The notes under the pieces are model-generated. The model had not been told where the DNA came from, did not search any database, and saw only the letters and a list, made by a program, of their open reading frames with translations. Of a stretch of DNA of 64,000 bases, positions 18,086 through 27,005 are shown one piece after another. The position numbers and the translations under genes were made by a program. Every line of letters starts with the position of its first letter. Position 1 is the first letter of the stretch. Source of the stretch: Alicyclobacillus sp. SP_1 (GTDB lineage: Bacteria; Bacillota; Bacilli; Alicyclobacillales; Alicyclobacillaceae); NCBI RefSeq assembly GCF_024706985.1, contig NZ_JAMCCX010000050.1, positions 62,001 through 126,000 of the forward strand, read 5' to 3'.

Positions 18086-18511
18086 TTGTCGTTTGCCAAT
18101 TGTCGAATTTGTGGGAAACTCTTTTATCGGACGACCCGAGATATTTGTCTTGACTGTCGAACGGATGAAGAGGGAAAGTTTTTACGGGTAAAAAAGTACT
18201 TGCATGCGTATCCCAGCGCCACGATTGACGATGTCACATTGGGAACTGAAGTGGAGTTGAGGTTAATTATTCTCTGGATTGAGCAGAGGAAGTTGACTCT
18301 CGAGCAGAATCCAAATATCGTTCTTGAGTGTGAACGTTGCGGAGCAGACACAAGAACTGGACGCCTTTGCCCCGAGTGCCGCAGTGAGCTGCGGCAACAG
18401 CTTGTGCACCAAGATGAGCGGACTATGATGGGGGAACAGCCGTCTCTTGCCTCGGCAAAGTCCGAGCTTTCCGCTAAATATCACCTGTCTCGTCGCCGAG
18501 ACAGGCGCTAG
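18086..18511 (+). CDS. yvyF: YvyF-like flagellar-region zinc protein
   Basis: This protein of about 141 residues resembles the TIGR03826/YvyF family from Firmicute flagellar operons: NCRICGKLFYRTTRDICLDC (CxxC...CxxC zinc pair), a helical middle (LRLIILWIEQRKLTL) and a second CxxC pair (CERCG, CPEC). TTG 18086 is preferred because GGAGG lies 8 bases upstream and the family starts just before the NCxxCG motif. A GTG at 17993 would add 31 unconserved residues. No flagellar genes are nearby, so it is an orphan copy here. Its coding end contains a 9-bp hairpin (CCTGTCTCG/CGAGACAGG). Confidence 0.75.
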   Translation: MSFANCRICGKLFYRTTRDICLDCRTDEEGKFLRVKKYLHAYPSATIDDVTLGTEVELRLIILWIEQRKLTLEQNPNIVLECERCGADTRTGRLCPECRSELRQQLVHQDERTMMGEQPSLASAKSELSAKYHLSRRRDRR

Positions 18512-18604
18512 TCATCCCTGGCTTGCTAGGCCAATCGTCATGGTCGAGAGAATCGGGACTGTGTCGTTTTTGTTGTCGCCCACAATATTGGACGAATTAG
18601 GTCG

Positions 18605-18634
18605 TTGACAAAATTCGACCAGGCCACATATAAT
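18605..18634 (+). promoter_or_regulatory. Consensus sigma-A promoter
   Basis: TTGACA (18605-18610) and TATAAT (18629-18634) are both exact consensus hexamers, separated by 18 bases. Transcription would run into the structured stretch and on towards the NYN-domain gene at 18932. Confidence 0.75.
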
Positions 18635-18639
18635 GAGGC

Positions 18640-18890
18640 CATGATAAGCTCTACAGTTCAGCAAAGGCCACACGCTCCGAGAGGAGTGTGTCAGGGTACT
18701 TTGTGAGGACTGTAGATTTTATTATAATGAGACGTATGCAGGAAAGAAAACAAGGTTTGCTTTTGCTTCTGGTATTATTAAGGCTTTGAATGTGACAGTC
18801 GGCTTCGAAGGCATAAAGGCGCAGACCTGCACATCAGGTTGTGCCTCCAGAGACGAGGTGGCCGACATCGACTGACTTCGCGAAGACGGG
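18640..18890 (+). ncRNA. Candidate structured leader or small RNA
   Basis: Directly after the consensus promoter, the transcript could fold into a closing stem CTACAGT/ACTGTAG around a 9-bp GNRA-loop hairpin, then an A/T-rich stretch and a second 11-bp interrupted hairpin near 18820-18846. It does not match the cores of RNase P RNA, tmRNA, 6S or SRP RNA as I know them. It could be a leader of the NYN gene, a short independent RNA, or chance structure. Confidence 0.3.
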
Positions 18891-18931
18891 GTAGAATGGT
18901 GGATGGTGGTCGATGGGAAGGTTGGTGTTCG

Positions 18932-19495
18932 ATGAATCGTTGCGCAGTTTTTATGGATGGAGGGTATATCGACAGTATTCACAAAGGTCTTGGAAGTCCA
19001 CAAATTGATTTTGTGCAATTAGTCGAGAGAGCTACGGAGAATTGTCCATTATTGAGGGTGTATTATTACAACTGCCTTCCTTATCAATCACAAACTCCGA
19101 CGGAAGTGGAGAAAAATCTCGTTTCCAGTAAACAGCGATTTTTTGCCGCAGTAAGCAAACTGCCTTACTTTACAGTTCGTGAAGGGAAACTGGCTTATCG
19201 GGGCCATGACCGGGAAGGTCGGCCGATTCTCGAACAAAAACGGGTCGATGTGATGCTTGCGACGGATTTGGTGATGCACTCCACCAAACATCTGATTTCG
19301 TATGCTATTTTGTTGGCAGGGGATAGCGATTTTATACCTGCTGTGGAAATTGCGAAGAACGAGGGTGTCAATGTCCACCTGTATTCCGTCGGTGGAGTCA
19401 GTGCGCGTCCTCATGATGAACTCATTATGGCGTGCGACCGACACACTATCATCTCACGAGAGGAATATTTAGCCTTTGAACGGCATGTCGGTTGA
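18932..19495 (+). CDS. NYN-domain (PIN-like, LabA/DUF88) protein
   Basis: This 187-residue protein has the NYN nuclease-like fold. Acidic motifs MDGGYID (D9), KRVDVMLATDLV and AGDSDFIPAV form the expected metal-binding cluster of this PIN-like RNase family. Start ATG 18932 is chosen for the conserved N terminus MNRCAVFMDGG; GGGAAGG lies about 12 bases upstream. The stop overlaps the start of the next MFS gene. Its RNA target is unknown. Confidence 0.85.
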   Translation: MNRCAVFMDGGYIDSIHKGLGSPQIDFVQLVERATENCPLLRVYYYNCLPYQSQTPTEVEKNLVSSKQRFFAAVSKLPYFTVREGKLAYRGHDREGRPILEQKRVDVMLATDLVMHSTKHLISYAILLAGDSDFIPAVEIAKNEGVNVHLYSVGGVSARPHDELIMACDRHTIISREEYLAFERHVG

Positions 19496-20993
19496 CACAG
19501 GTCGACTTTCAAATGGGGTTCGGAGATGGCTGCTCGCTGTTCTGTTGGCAGCCATTTTTCTGGACGCCATGGATTATACCATTGCCAATACGGCTATGCC
19601 TGAGATTGTGCGCCATCTGGGCGGTGTTAGACTGTTCAATTTGGTTCTTGCGGTGTACACGTTATCTACGAGTTTGTTCCTTCCCTTGTTTGGGAGGCTT
19701 TGCGATCGGGTCGGACGCAAGCCGATGTTTCTGCTTGGACTGACCACGTTCCTTGTGGGTTCCATTCTGTCCGGTCTCAGTGCCAATATGGTGAGTTTGA
19801 TTGTCTTTCGAGCCATTCAGGGGATTGGCGCTGGTGCGCTCGTACCAGTGACCCTAACGATTGTCGGAGACATCTACCAGGGGCAAGCGCGTGGTCGCAT
19901 CCAGGGAGTCGTGAGTGCGGTTTGGACAAGCGCTGCGTTGCTTGGTCCTCTCGCAGGTGGGATACTCGTTGAGACTGTCGGCTGGAGGTATATTTTCTTT
20001 TTGAACATCCCCATATCAATTCCCGCACTGTTCTTATTTATTCGCTTCTATCCAACGAAGCGCATTCTGCAAACATCCTCCTCTTTTGACTTGCCTGGCT
20101 TCTTTTTGTTCACTGCACCGACGCTCGCGATGTTGTTAGGATTTATTTCTTTGGGTTACCCAGAAACGATTCCCACGGAAATGTCGTGGATACTGATTGC
20201 CTTGTCTGCCTTTGCCTTTTTCTTTACGGTGCGACACGGTCTTGATCGCCGAGAGGCATTCTTCCCAAGTTTTTTGTTTCGTCAGCGAATGGTGTGGGTG
20301 TCCAATTTCACCACGTTTTTGGCTACCCTGTTTATTGCTGGTGTCGAAATTTATACACCTCTTTGGATCCAGGGCGTCTGGAGGGAAACTCCAGTTGTAT
20401 CGGGGTTATGTTTGGTGCCCGTATCTGTCTGCTGGACTCTCGGTGCTATTTGGAGTTCGCGCCTTCTTGCAGGACGGAGCATGCGCGTGCCGGTTTATCT
20501 CGGTGTTGGGCTTGTGTTTCTTTCCGCCACAGGGATGTTGCTCTTGCAGGTGGACAGTCCACTCATTCTGCTCGTGATGTGGCTGAGCGTCGGCGGATTT
20601 GGGATGGGTTTATGCACCACCATATTTACAGTTGTCATTCAGTCCGTGGTCGGTGATGAGCTGCGGGGGACTGCTACCTCCTCCAACACTTTTATGGTGT
20701 CGGTTGGCCAAACATTCGGTGTGGGACTGTGCGCGTGGATGTGGAGTTCCACGTTGGCACGCCAAAGTGCGCGCGTGCATGGCGTATCCTTAGAGACGGT
20801 GCGACGCTTTCTGTCCGTTGCCTCTGAGGCGCCGGCCCAATCCGTCATCAAAAGTGTCGTCTATGCAGTGTCTTCCGCACTGCACCATGTCTATATTGTG
20901 ACGTTCGTCGCAGCCGCTTTGGCCGTGCTCTGTGCCTTGTTCATTCCCTCGCGCCAGTTGTTTTCTCATGACCAGTCGGAGAATCACGGATAG
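19485..20993 (+). CDS. MFS transporter, DHA2 (EmrB/QacA) type
   Basis: This protein of about 502 residues with fourteen predicted helices belongs to the DHA2 drug:H+ antiporter family. FLDAMDYTIANTAMPEI is the typical helix-1 motif D/C, and LFGRLCDRVGRKPMFL is the loop 2-3 motif A. It overlaps the NYN gene end by about ten bases. ATG 19485 is chosen, though TTG 19476 lies nearer the GAGAGGA ribosome site. The substrate is unknown; multidrug or toxic-compound efflux is likely. Confidence 0.9.
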   Translation: MSVDTGRLSNGVRRWLLAVLLAAIFLDAMDYTIANTAMPEIVRHLGGVRLFNLVLAVYTLSTSLFLPLFGRLCDRVGRKPMFLLGLTTFLVGSILSGLSANMVSLIVFRAIQGIGAGALVPVTLTIVGDIYQGQARGRIQGVVSAVWTSAALLGPLAGGILVETVGWRYIFFLNIPISIPALFLFIRFYPTKRILQTSSSFDLPGFFLFTAPTLAMLLGFISLGYPETIPTEMSWILIALSAFAFFFTVRHGLDRREAFFPSFLFRQRMVWVSNFTTFLATLFIAGVEIYTPLWIQGVWRETPVVSGLCLVPVSVCWTLGAIWSSRLLAGRSMRVPVYLGVGLVFLSATGMLLLQVDSPLILLVMWLSVGGFGMGLCTTIFTVVIQSVVGDELRGTATSSNTFMVSVGQTFGVGLCAWMWSSTLARQSARVHGVSLETVRRFLSVASEAPAQSVIKSVVYAVSSALHHVYIVTFVAAALAVLCALFIPSRQLFSHDQSENHG

Positions 20994-21013
20994 TCACCGT
21001 CTCAGACAATCTG

Positions 21014-21040
21014 CTGACCTTTCGCTAAAGTCGGGTTTTT
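21014..21040. terminator. Weak hairpin with T-tract between converging genes
   Basis: CTGAC at 21014-21018 pairs with GTCGG at 21030-21034 (one G-U pair) with further A-T pairs inside, followed by TTTTT at 21036-21040. It lies between the converging MFS and DedA genes. The stem is short. Confidence 0.4.
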
Positions 21041-21049
21041 GGACGCGGG

Positions 21050-21712
21050 TCACATTCCGGGTTTGTCGGTGGGCTGGACGTCTTTGTCTTCTTTTTTTTG
21101 CCTAGACAAGTTTTTCATGGAGTGACTCATTTTTCGGTGGAAATACACGTAGGCGACAATGAGAATGGCCGCGATTGCAATGGCTGGAATCAAGTCTGTG
21201 CGCCAGTTGCGAATGACGATGCCGACGAGGGCAGCTAGTGCTCCACCAGCCGCTAAAAAAGTGGTCGTCCAAACGGCGGACATAACTAAGATGATTGGGA
21301 TGAATACGCGCAATCGCACCTTTTGAATACCAGCGATATATGGGACAATATCTCGGGCCACAGGAATATAGCGCGACACAATGAGTGTCAAAATGGTGTA
21401 CTTTTCGAACAAGATTTCGCTTTGCTCCAGCCGCTCGGGAGTCAGAAACACGTATTTTCCATATCGGAGGATGACGGAGCGGCCTAGAGTTCGACCGATG
21501 ACATAGGCTATCATGGCCCCGGAAAACGTACCTAAAGTCGTAGCGACAATCATCCAAGGCAGTTGCAGATGGTCTGCACCGCTCCGCCACAAAGCGCCAG
21601 CCGTCGTCAGAGTTGTTTCGCCAGGGACGATGAGAATGAGATATTCAAGTAGCAGCATGGCATACAGGCCAACGTATCCATATTCGGTAATCAGTCGTGT
21701 GATATCGCTCAA
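21050..21712 (-). CDS. DedA-family membrane protein
   Basis: This protein of about 221 residues has the DedA/SNARE-associated pattern: an EYLILIVPGET segment, the re-entrant RTLGRSVILRYGKY region, and the conserved VSRYIPVARDIVPYIAG motif with its arginines. DedA proteins are membrane transporters or scramblases linked to lipid and polyprenyl-phosphate recycling and to proton-motive-force homeostasis. A longer frame to 21835 has an untypical N terminus with no ribosome site. TTG 21712 is preferred, with GGGAAGG about 13 bases before it. Confidence 0.85.
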   Translation of the reverse strand: MSDITRLITEYGYVGLYAMLLLEYLILIVPGETTLTTAGALWRSGADHLQLPWMIVATTLGTFSGAMIAYVIGRTLGRSVILRYGKYVFLTPERLEQSEILFEKYTILTLIVSRYIPVARDIVPYIAGIQKVRLRVFIPIILVMSAVWTTTFLAAGGALAALVGIVIRNWRTDLIPAIAIAAILIVAYVYFHRKMSHSMKNLSRQKKEDKDVQPTDKPGM

Positions 21713-22054
21713 TGCATCGGTGCCACCTTCCCGAGTCGGGTACGTTCCCTTAGGATAACAGAGATTGCTCCTACTGCGTAGCTTTAGAGACAAGTTGAAA
21801 AAGAGTGTCACAAAGTCCTCATACCCTCGTTTCATCAGTCGTCGTCTGCGTGTCTATGCTGTAAAGAAGAGTTCGGACGCCCGTCATTCGCGCTTCGGTC
21901 TCTGTGATATGCGACTTCTTGGGACAATTCATGGTATATTCAAATCGGTGTGCTTTCCATAACTTTGGTGTACGGTCGTTGTATTTCTGGTCTCGGGCAC
22001 ACGGCCGAGCGTTTTAGGGAGACAAAAAGAGTGTGGACAAGGAGGAAGTAGAAC

Positions 22055-22900
22055 GTGCATTCCTATTGGTTTTGGATTGGGTCGTTTCCGGTCCGGTCTT
22101 ATAGTACGATATTCGCCGCAGCATTCTTGCTCGGCTTTGGAGTAACTCTGTACTTTGCAAAAACTCGAGGTAAACCTGGCGATGCAGAACACTGGTGGAA
22201 TTTGGCGCCGCTCTGTTTGCTGGGCGGTATCGTCGGTGCGCGCGTATGGCAAGTATTCTTCTTTGACTGGCCTTACTACAGAGCACATCCTGGCCAAATC
22301 CCTCTCATCTGGCATGGAGGATTGTCCATTCAGGGTGGTATCGTCGGAGCTTGTGCGATTGGATATTGGTATTTGAGACGGCACAAGTTAAGCTTTTGGC
22401 GTTTTGCCGATCTCGGTGCACCTGGCATCCTGCTTGGTCAGAGTATCGGTCGTGATGCCGACTTTATGAATGGCAGTGCTTACGGCGCTCCAACTCATCA
22501 AGGCTTTGGTATTGTCTTTCCGCCAGGCACGCTGGCTCATGCACAATATGGTTCACATCCGCTGTGGCCGGCGGTCATTTGGGAAGGCCAAGCGGATGTC
22601 ATTCTTTTTGCCGTACTCTTGATTCTCATGCAGCGAAAAAAAGGTTGGCCTCCTGGATTTGCCATTGCCTATTACTTAGTGGCTTACGACACGCTGCGTT
22701 TTTTCATCGAGATGTTGCGTGGGGACTCCCCGCGATTTGCGTTGGGATGGGACGCTGCTCAGTACACCGCATTGCCGATGATTGCCATCGGGATCGTCAT
22801 TTGGATCTATGGATTTCGCAAGAAAAGACGTGTCTTGCTTGATGGAAGTGAAGTGGAGGATTTTACGAAGAACTCCGATGAAGATTCGACCGAGCAGTAA
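22055..22900 (+). CDS. lgt: Prolipoprotein diacylglyceryl transferase homolog, variant active site
   Basis: This 281-residue, about seven-helix Lgt homolog transfers diacylglycerol to the lipobox cysteine of prolipoproteins. Kept are HGG (H87), R133 of the Lgt signature, N139, the HPLW/WE region and RFFIEMLRGDSP. The signature reads GRDADFMNGSAYG instead of the usual GRxGNFxNGExxG, so the residues equivalent to E. coli N146 and E151 are Asp136 and Ser141. It may be a second, divergent paralog. The GTG start at 22055 has AAGGAGG upstream. It is divergent from DedA. Confidence 0.82.
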   Translation: MHSYWFWIGSFPVRSYSTIFAAAFLLGFGVTLYFAKTRGKPGDAEHWWNLAPLCLLGGIVGARVWQVFFFDWPYYRAHPGQIPLIWHGGLSIQGGIVGACAIGYWYLRRHKLSFWRFADLGAPGILLGQSIGRDADFMNGSAYGAPTHQGFGIVFPPGTLAHAQYGSHPLWPAVIWEGQADVILFAVLLILMQRKKGWPPGFAIAYYLVAYDTLRFFIEMLRGDSPRFALGWDAAQYTALPMIAIGIVIWIYGFRKKRRVLLDGSEVEDFTKNSDEDSTEQ

Positions 22901-23223
22901 GCTTGCCATTCTGTCTCTGTATTCCCATGGCGAAGGCGAGCCGTGCCCACGTGCATGAAGAAGGTGCTTCGAAGCAATGCTTCGTTTTGCAGTGGATGGC
23001 TTTTGGTGCCTTCGCCTTGACGGGTGGAATTTGCATCATCCAGAAGGAATTTGTGCGAATGCGGCGAAGTAGTGCAGTGATAACTCAGTTGAAATGATGT
23101 GAAATTTGATTTGGATTGACGGTCGCATGCAGTCTATCCTTGCATTTGTTGGACTGTTGGAGAACCGTGTTCTTGTTGGTGCAATAAGGCGCCGCTTCGT
23201 GAATGGTATTGGAGGGAGACAGA
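22901..23223. other. Intergenic stretch without a clear gene
   Basis: The stretch holds an inverted repeat GGCGAAGGC/GCCTTCGCC (about 22930 and 23008). It also holds a weak 50-65 codon frame (see the 22927 entry). Towards the end is the ribosome site of the GAF-GGDEF gene. No terminator or promoter of good quality was seen. Confidence 0.5.
22927..23097 (+). CDS. Doubtful small membrane protein
   Basis: This frame starts at ATG 22927 and codes for about 56 residues with one hydrophobic segment (FVLQWMAFGAFALTGGICII) and a basic tail. No ribosome site precedes it and no family is recognised. It overlaps an inverted repeat, so it may be non-coding. Confidence 0.22.
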   Translation: MAKASRAHVHEEGASKQCFVLQWMAFGAFALTGGICIIQKEFVRMRRSSAVITQLK

Positions 23224-24377
23224 ATGACCGACGACAATCATCAGGTCTTTCCCGAGCGACTTGTTTCTCATGGAACCACAGATGTCTTGTGGATGCTGGA
23301 AGAACTTAAAAACTATGAGTGGTTAGAGCAATGTACCGTCAAAGCTATGGAGAGTCAATCGGTACTGCAATTGATGGAGAACGTTCGCGCATTGTTTCTG
23401 GAACGGTTTGATTTTGACAGGTTTGGAATTCTCCTCGGTGCCTTTAATGACCGCTATTGTGTCATTCACGAGTTAGTCACCCGGGACGGAGTGGAACCTA
23501 TTCCAGTTGGCTCACTCATGATTGTTAAAAATACCGGTTTGGAGTGGGTTTATCGACATCAAGTGCTGCATTACAACCCGGACTTAATGTCTCATCCCGA
23601 ATTTGTGGAAGACGAAGAAATGGTTCGGCTTGGACTTCGCAGCATGTTCGCATTCCATTAGTCTTCCAAAAATCTGTGTTCGGAGTCATGACGTTAAAAA
23701 TATCCCATGCGGATTTCTATTCGCCTGCGGACTTGCGACTGATGGAGAAAGTGGCTCTGCGCCTCAGTGTTTTTCTCCATTCTGCGAAATTAGTCTATGA
23801 ATTGCGGCAACAGGCATACACGGATGCTTTGACGGGAACGTTGAATCGTCGCTTTTTGAGCGAGTTGGAGGAAGTTTCTAAATCCTCAGGCGGTAGTGGT
23901 GTTCTCGACTACTTAGAGCAACACGCTGGGTTTTCCTTTGAGGAGAGCGAGGCAGTTTCCGTTCTTTTTGTCGATATTGACTCGTTTAAGTCGATGAATG
24001 ACGAATATGGTCACGCGATGGGAGACAAGTATCTCTTTGAAGTAGCCAAACTCCTGCTTGGGTCCGTTGACAAGAAAGGTTTTGTCGTTCGCTATGGTGG
24101 GGATGAATTTATCGTTGTACTTCCAGGAGTACCCTTGCATGAAGCAGAGCAGCATGCACAATTACTCAGGCAACGGATGAAAGCCGGCGAGTTTGTGGTC
24201 GATTTGCGCGCAAGTTCGATAACCTTCGATACAACGTTGTCCATTGGCTGTGCATCGGGTCAGTGGTCAGAGCTTTCCGATATTCTAAAACGCTCGGATG
24301 AAGCGATGTACGTGCGAAAACAAGGTGCGGAGACCCTCGAACTTCTCCGCGGAGAGAGTACTGGTCGACTGATGTGA
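23224..24377 (+). pseudogene. GAF-GGDEF diguanylate cyclase split by a frameshift
   Basis: The first frame (23224-23661) codes for the front of a GAF sensor and stops at TAG 23659. The second frame continues the GAF domain (RIPLVFQKSVFGVM) and a GGDEF domain with VRYGGDEF to 24377. Adding one G after 23646 (ATG-TTC to ATGG-TTC) restores a single protein of about 385 residues reading LRSMVRIPLVF. The intact protein would make cyclic di-GMP under control of a GAF ligand. No RxxD inhibitory site was seen before GGDEF. Either a real mutation or a sequencing error is possible. GGAGGGAG precedes ATG 23224. Confidence 0.85.
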
Positions 24378-24394
24378 CGTTTTTTTGGTTCTAG

Positions 24395-24637
24395 TCATCC
24401 TCGGTGTCGTTCGTGAGCACGATAGTCAACGTGAAATTGGTTGACAGCGCCGCACTCAGGGCACTGGAGTTGGACACCAAGTCCTACAACACCCTCGTCA
24501 TTTGCAGCGGATGTTACGGAAATAGTCGCCGATACTTCATGTCCGTGACCAATGTATAAATTTCCGCAAATGTCGCCTGCCCATGACATTGTATGCCCAC
24601 AAAGGTGGCAACTGTGTTGGTTGTGGATTTCTGGCAC
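24395..24637 (-). CDS. Small zinc-ribbon-like protein
   Basis: This protein of about 80 residues has two CxxC pairs (CHLC near the N terminus, CPECG near the C terminus) and several histidines, compatible with a zinc ribbon. GTG 24637 lies 9 bases after GAGAGG. An ATG at 24646 abuts that ribosome site directly and is less likely. It converges with the GGDEF gene and is downstream of the antiporter gene on the same strand. The family is not recognised. Confidence 0.6.
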   Translation of the reverse strand: MPEIHNQHSCHLCGHTMSWAGDICGNLYIGHGHEVSATISVTSAANDEGVVGLGVQLQCPECGAVNQFHVDYRAHERHRG

Positions 24638-24734
24638 GTGATTCATCCTCTCAGACTTTCTCCAGTTAATGCCTAGTGTATCTTACCTAGGTATTTTATA
24701 TCCGTCTTTCTTTGTCTAACACTCCCTTTCTTCG

Positions 24735-25949
24735 TCATGACATGTTCGTGGTTGGCTTCTTGAGAACGGTGACAAAAGCCACGGGTGCAATCAGTGCCGT
24801 AATGGCCGCTACCAAGAGAATACCGTCGGCGAGCTCCTCTGGAAGTAAATGGAGAGACACGCCGAGTTGGGCGGCCGCCGCGATCAGCGACAGTCTTGCA
24901 GATAGCAGACAACCAGCCGCCAAGGATGCGCGCTGACCGTGTTTCTTTGCTAGCATGAGTGCGGGAATGATTTTTGAGAGTACGGCAATCACGAGCAGGA
25001 GCGGCAACCAAAGAAGTGCGTCTCTCGACTGAAACGTTCGTAAATCGAAGTCCATACCGACAGACAAGAAAAATAGTGGTATGAGAAAACCGTAGCCAAG
25101 GCCGTGACTGTATTCTCGGATTCGAGACTTTTCTCGACTTGGGAGTGCGGCTACTAGCATGCCGATGAGAAAACTTCCGAGTATTGGCTCGGCGCCCGTT
25201 GCGTCCGCCAGTAGACAGGTGGTTCCCAAAATAGCTAGTATTGCTCTGAGGCGAGCTTTGGCGTCGCCAGCCCATGCTCGGACTTTAGGAAAACGCTGAA
25301 TGGCTCTGAGTACCAGATAGAGGATCGCGGTGAAAGGAAGAATGGCCAGCGTCCGCAGCGTCATACCGGGGCCGTCTCCCGATACGTGGCCGACGAATAC
25401 CGATAGAAGAACCATCGTTAAAAAATCCGATAAGAGTGCTGTCGTCAAAATGGCTTGGCCGTAGGACCCGTGCACTAAATTCATCTCTTCGAGTACAGGT
25501 AATACCACGCCGAGAGACGTGGTGGTAAACAAAAGGCATAGGTAGTATGGGTTGGCGGAATGTGCAAATAAGGTTACGAAAGTATTCGAAAGTAAGAATG
25601 AGATGAGGAACGTCGAAAAAAACAACAGAGAGCCAACCCAGATAGGACTTCTCTGACTTTCGGACGCATTTTTCGGTGGGACTTGCTCTTTGCGCTGAAA
25701 AAGCATGGTAGTTAGGTCGATTTCCAGACCGGATACGTACATCAGGAAGAGAAGTCCAAACTCCGCCAAATGATTGATCCAATCCCGTAACGCGTCAGAT
25801 AAAGGAATCCATCCCGTCTGCAGAAGAATACCAAAGAGTAGGTATGATACAGTAGTGGGAATTCGAAGTACAGGAATTCGACTGGTCAAGAGACTAAATG
25901 CATATCCGGTTGCAAGAATCAACAGAAAGGATGCCGTGGTCGAATTCAT
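24735..25949 (-). CDS. Cation:proton antiporter, CPA2 family
   Basis: This 404-residue protein of about twelve to thirteen helices belongs to the CPA2 (KefB/NapA-like) exchangers. The segments EFGLLFLMYVSGLEIDL (helix 3-4 region) and ATGAEPILGSFLIGML (discontinuous helix region) are typical. No C-terminal TrkA-N domain is present, so it is a short form. It exchanges Na+ or K+ for protons, useful in cytoplasmic pH control of an acidophile (inference). GAGGTG precedes ATG 25949. Confidence 0.87.
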   Translation of the reverse strand: MNSTTASFLLILATGYAFSLLTSRIPVLRIPTTVSYLLFGILLQTGWIPLSDALRDWINHLAEFGLLFLMYVSGLEIDLTTMLFQRKEQVPPKNASESQRSPIWVGSLLFFSTFLISFLLSNTFVTLFAHSANPYYLCLLFTTTSLGVVLPVLEEMNLVHGSYGQAILTTALLSDFLTMVLLSVFVGHVSGDGPGMTLRTLAILPFTAILYLVLRAIQRFPKVRAWAGDAKARLRAILAILGTTCLLADATGAEPILGSFLIGMLVAALPSREKSRIREYSHGLGYGFLIPLFFLSVGMDFDLRTFQSRDALLWLPLLLVIAVLSKIIPALMLAKKHGQRASLAAGCLLSARLSLIAAAAQLGVSLHLLPEELADGILLVAAITALIAPVAFVTVLKKPTTNMS

Positions 25950-26086
25950 TTCAACACCTCACCTCACTCTAGTGCATGGTATGTCCTTCTGGGACAAAAC
26001 ATCCCCGAACGTTTTGTGCACTAGGTCGGAAGAACGCTATGCGAAGCGAAGTGTGTGAAATGGTCGTCTAGAGGTGTCGGACATGC

Positions 26087-26854
26087 TCAGTGTGGGATGA
26101 ATAATTGATACAATTGTTGGCTAATCATGGCAAATGTGATACAAATAAAGATAGGGCGAATATATTTGACCCCGTGTCGGATGGCCACTTGAGACCCTGT
26201 GAAGGCACCTATCATCATTCCGGCACCGAGGATGAATCCGTCGGCATACGCCACATCTCCTGCGATAACAAAGGTCAGAAGAGCACCGATGTTAGAGGCA
26301 AGATTGACGGACTTTGCATTGCCGGATGCCTGGATGTAGTCGAATCCGAGCAAGAGAAAGCTTAAAATGAGAAAGGAGCCAGTGCCAGGTCCAAAAAATC
26401 CGTCATAGAACCCAAGCAGTGCCGATGCAACACAAGCACCCATAAAAGTGGCTTTACGACCTTCGATATAGGTGTTCACGGTACCTAGGCGCCTGCGTAC
26501 TATCGAGTAGGCTGCGACCACGACGAGCATGATGACGACAATCGGCCGCAAAAAATCGGGAGATATGTGCCGAACCACGGTCGCACCTAAAATGGCTCCC
26601 ACAAAACCGAACGGCACTAACCAGCGGATTAAGCGGAAATGCACATGTCCGGTTCGGGCGTAGTTCGTAAAACTCGTTACAGCAGACATGGTACCACCAA
26701 GTTTATTGGTTCCAAGCGCAATCGTGGGTGGTAATCCCAGAAGCAGGAGAGTGGGTAGCGAAATGAGTCCGCCTCCGCCGACAGAGGAGTCGATGAATGC
26801 TGCGACGAATCCAAACAACAGCAAAATTGAATCCGTGACCCAAAATGTGTGCAC
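26087..26854 (-). CDS. TSUP-family (TauE/SafE) anion transporter
   Basis: This protein of about 255 residues and eight helices belongs to the sulfite/organosulfonate exporter family. FIDSSVGGGGLISLPTL near the N terminus and FYDGFFGPGTGSFL in the middle are the two family signature loops. GTG 26854 is preferred because AGGAGG lies 6 bases upstream and gives the usual length. A frame to 26959 exists but lacks a ribosome site. The substrate may be sulfite, sulfoacetate or a related anion. Confidence 0.88.
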   Translation of the reverse strand: MHTFWVTDSILLLFGFVAAFIDSSVGGGGLISLPTLLLLGLPPTIALGTNKLGGTMSAVTSFTNYARTGHVHFRLIRWLVPFGFVGAILGATVVRHISPDFLRPIVVIMLVVVAAYSIVRRRLGTVNTYIEGRKATFMGACVASALLGFYDGFFGPGTGSFLILSFLLLGFDYIQASGNAKSVNLASNIGALLTFVIAGDVAYADGFILGAGMMIGAFTGSQVAIRHGVKYIRPIFICITFAMISQQLYQLFIPH

Positions 26855-27005
26855 AAGAGCCCTCCTGAGGGGAGACATGGGGCAAACATTCGTTGCGAAC
26901 CTCATTGTAATCGACGGTTGCGTATGGGGCAATGCAATTTGACATGCGTGACTGGACATTCTAACGTAGACGACACTCTGTGTTCTCGAAAGGGGTAGAA
27001 TTGCA

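Larger units (their letters stand above)
18512..18931. other. 420-bp intergenic stretch with structured segment
   Basis: No gene with a start codon can be supported here. The stretch holds a strong promoter-like pair (18605-18634) and several stems. There is a 9-bp hairpin with GAGA tetraloop (about 18670-18692) inside a 7-bp stem CTACAGT/ACTGTAG (about 18651/18708). Further on, an interrupted hairpin GGCGCA-ACCTG/CAGGT-TGTGCC ends near 18846. One frame (18648-18875) is open for 75 codons with CxxC-like cysteines but no ATG, GTG or TTG near its beginning. Confidence 0.5.

Noticed and set aside
18648-18875. 75-codon open frame with CxxC-like cysteines
   Set aside because: No ATG, GTG or TTG near its beginning and no ribosome site; it overlaps strong stem-loops.
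23659-23661. Stop in the GAF-GGDEF gene as a UGA-Sec codon
   Set aside because: The stop is TAG, and the downstream domain is in another frame, so it is a frameshift and not recoding.
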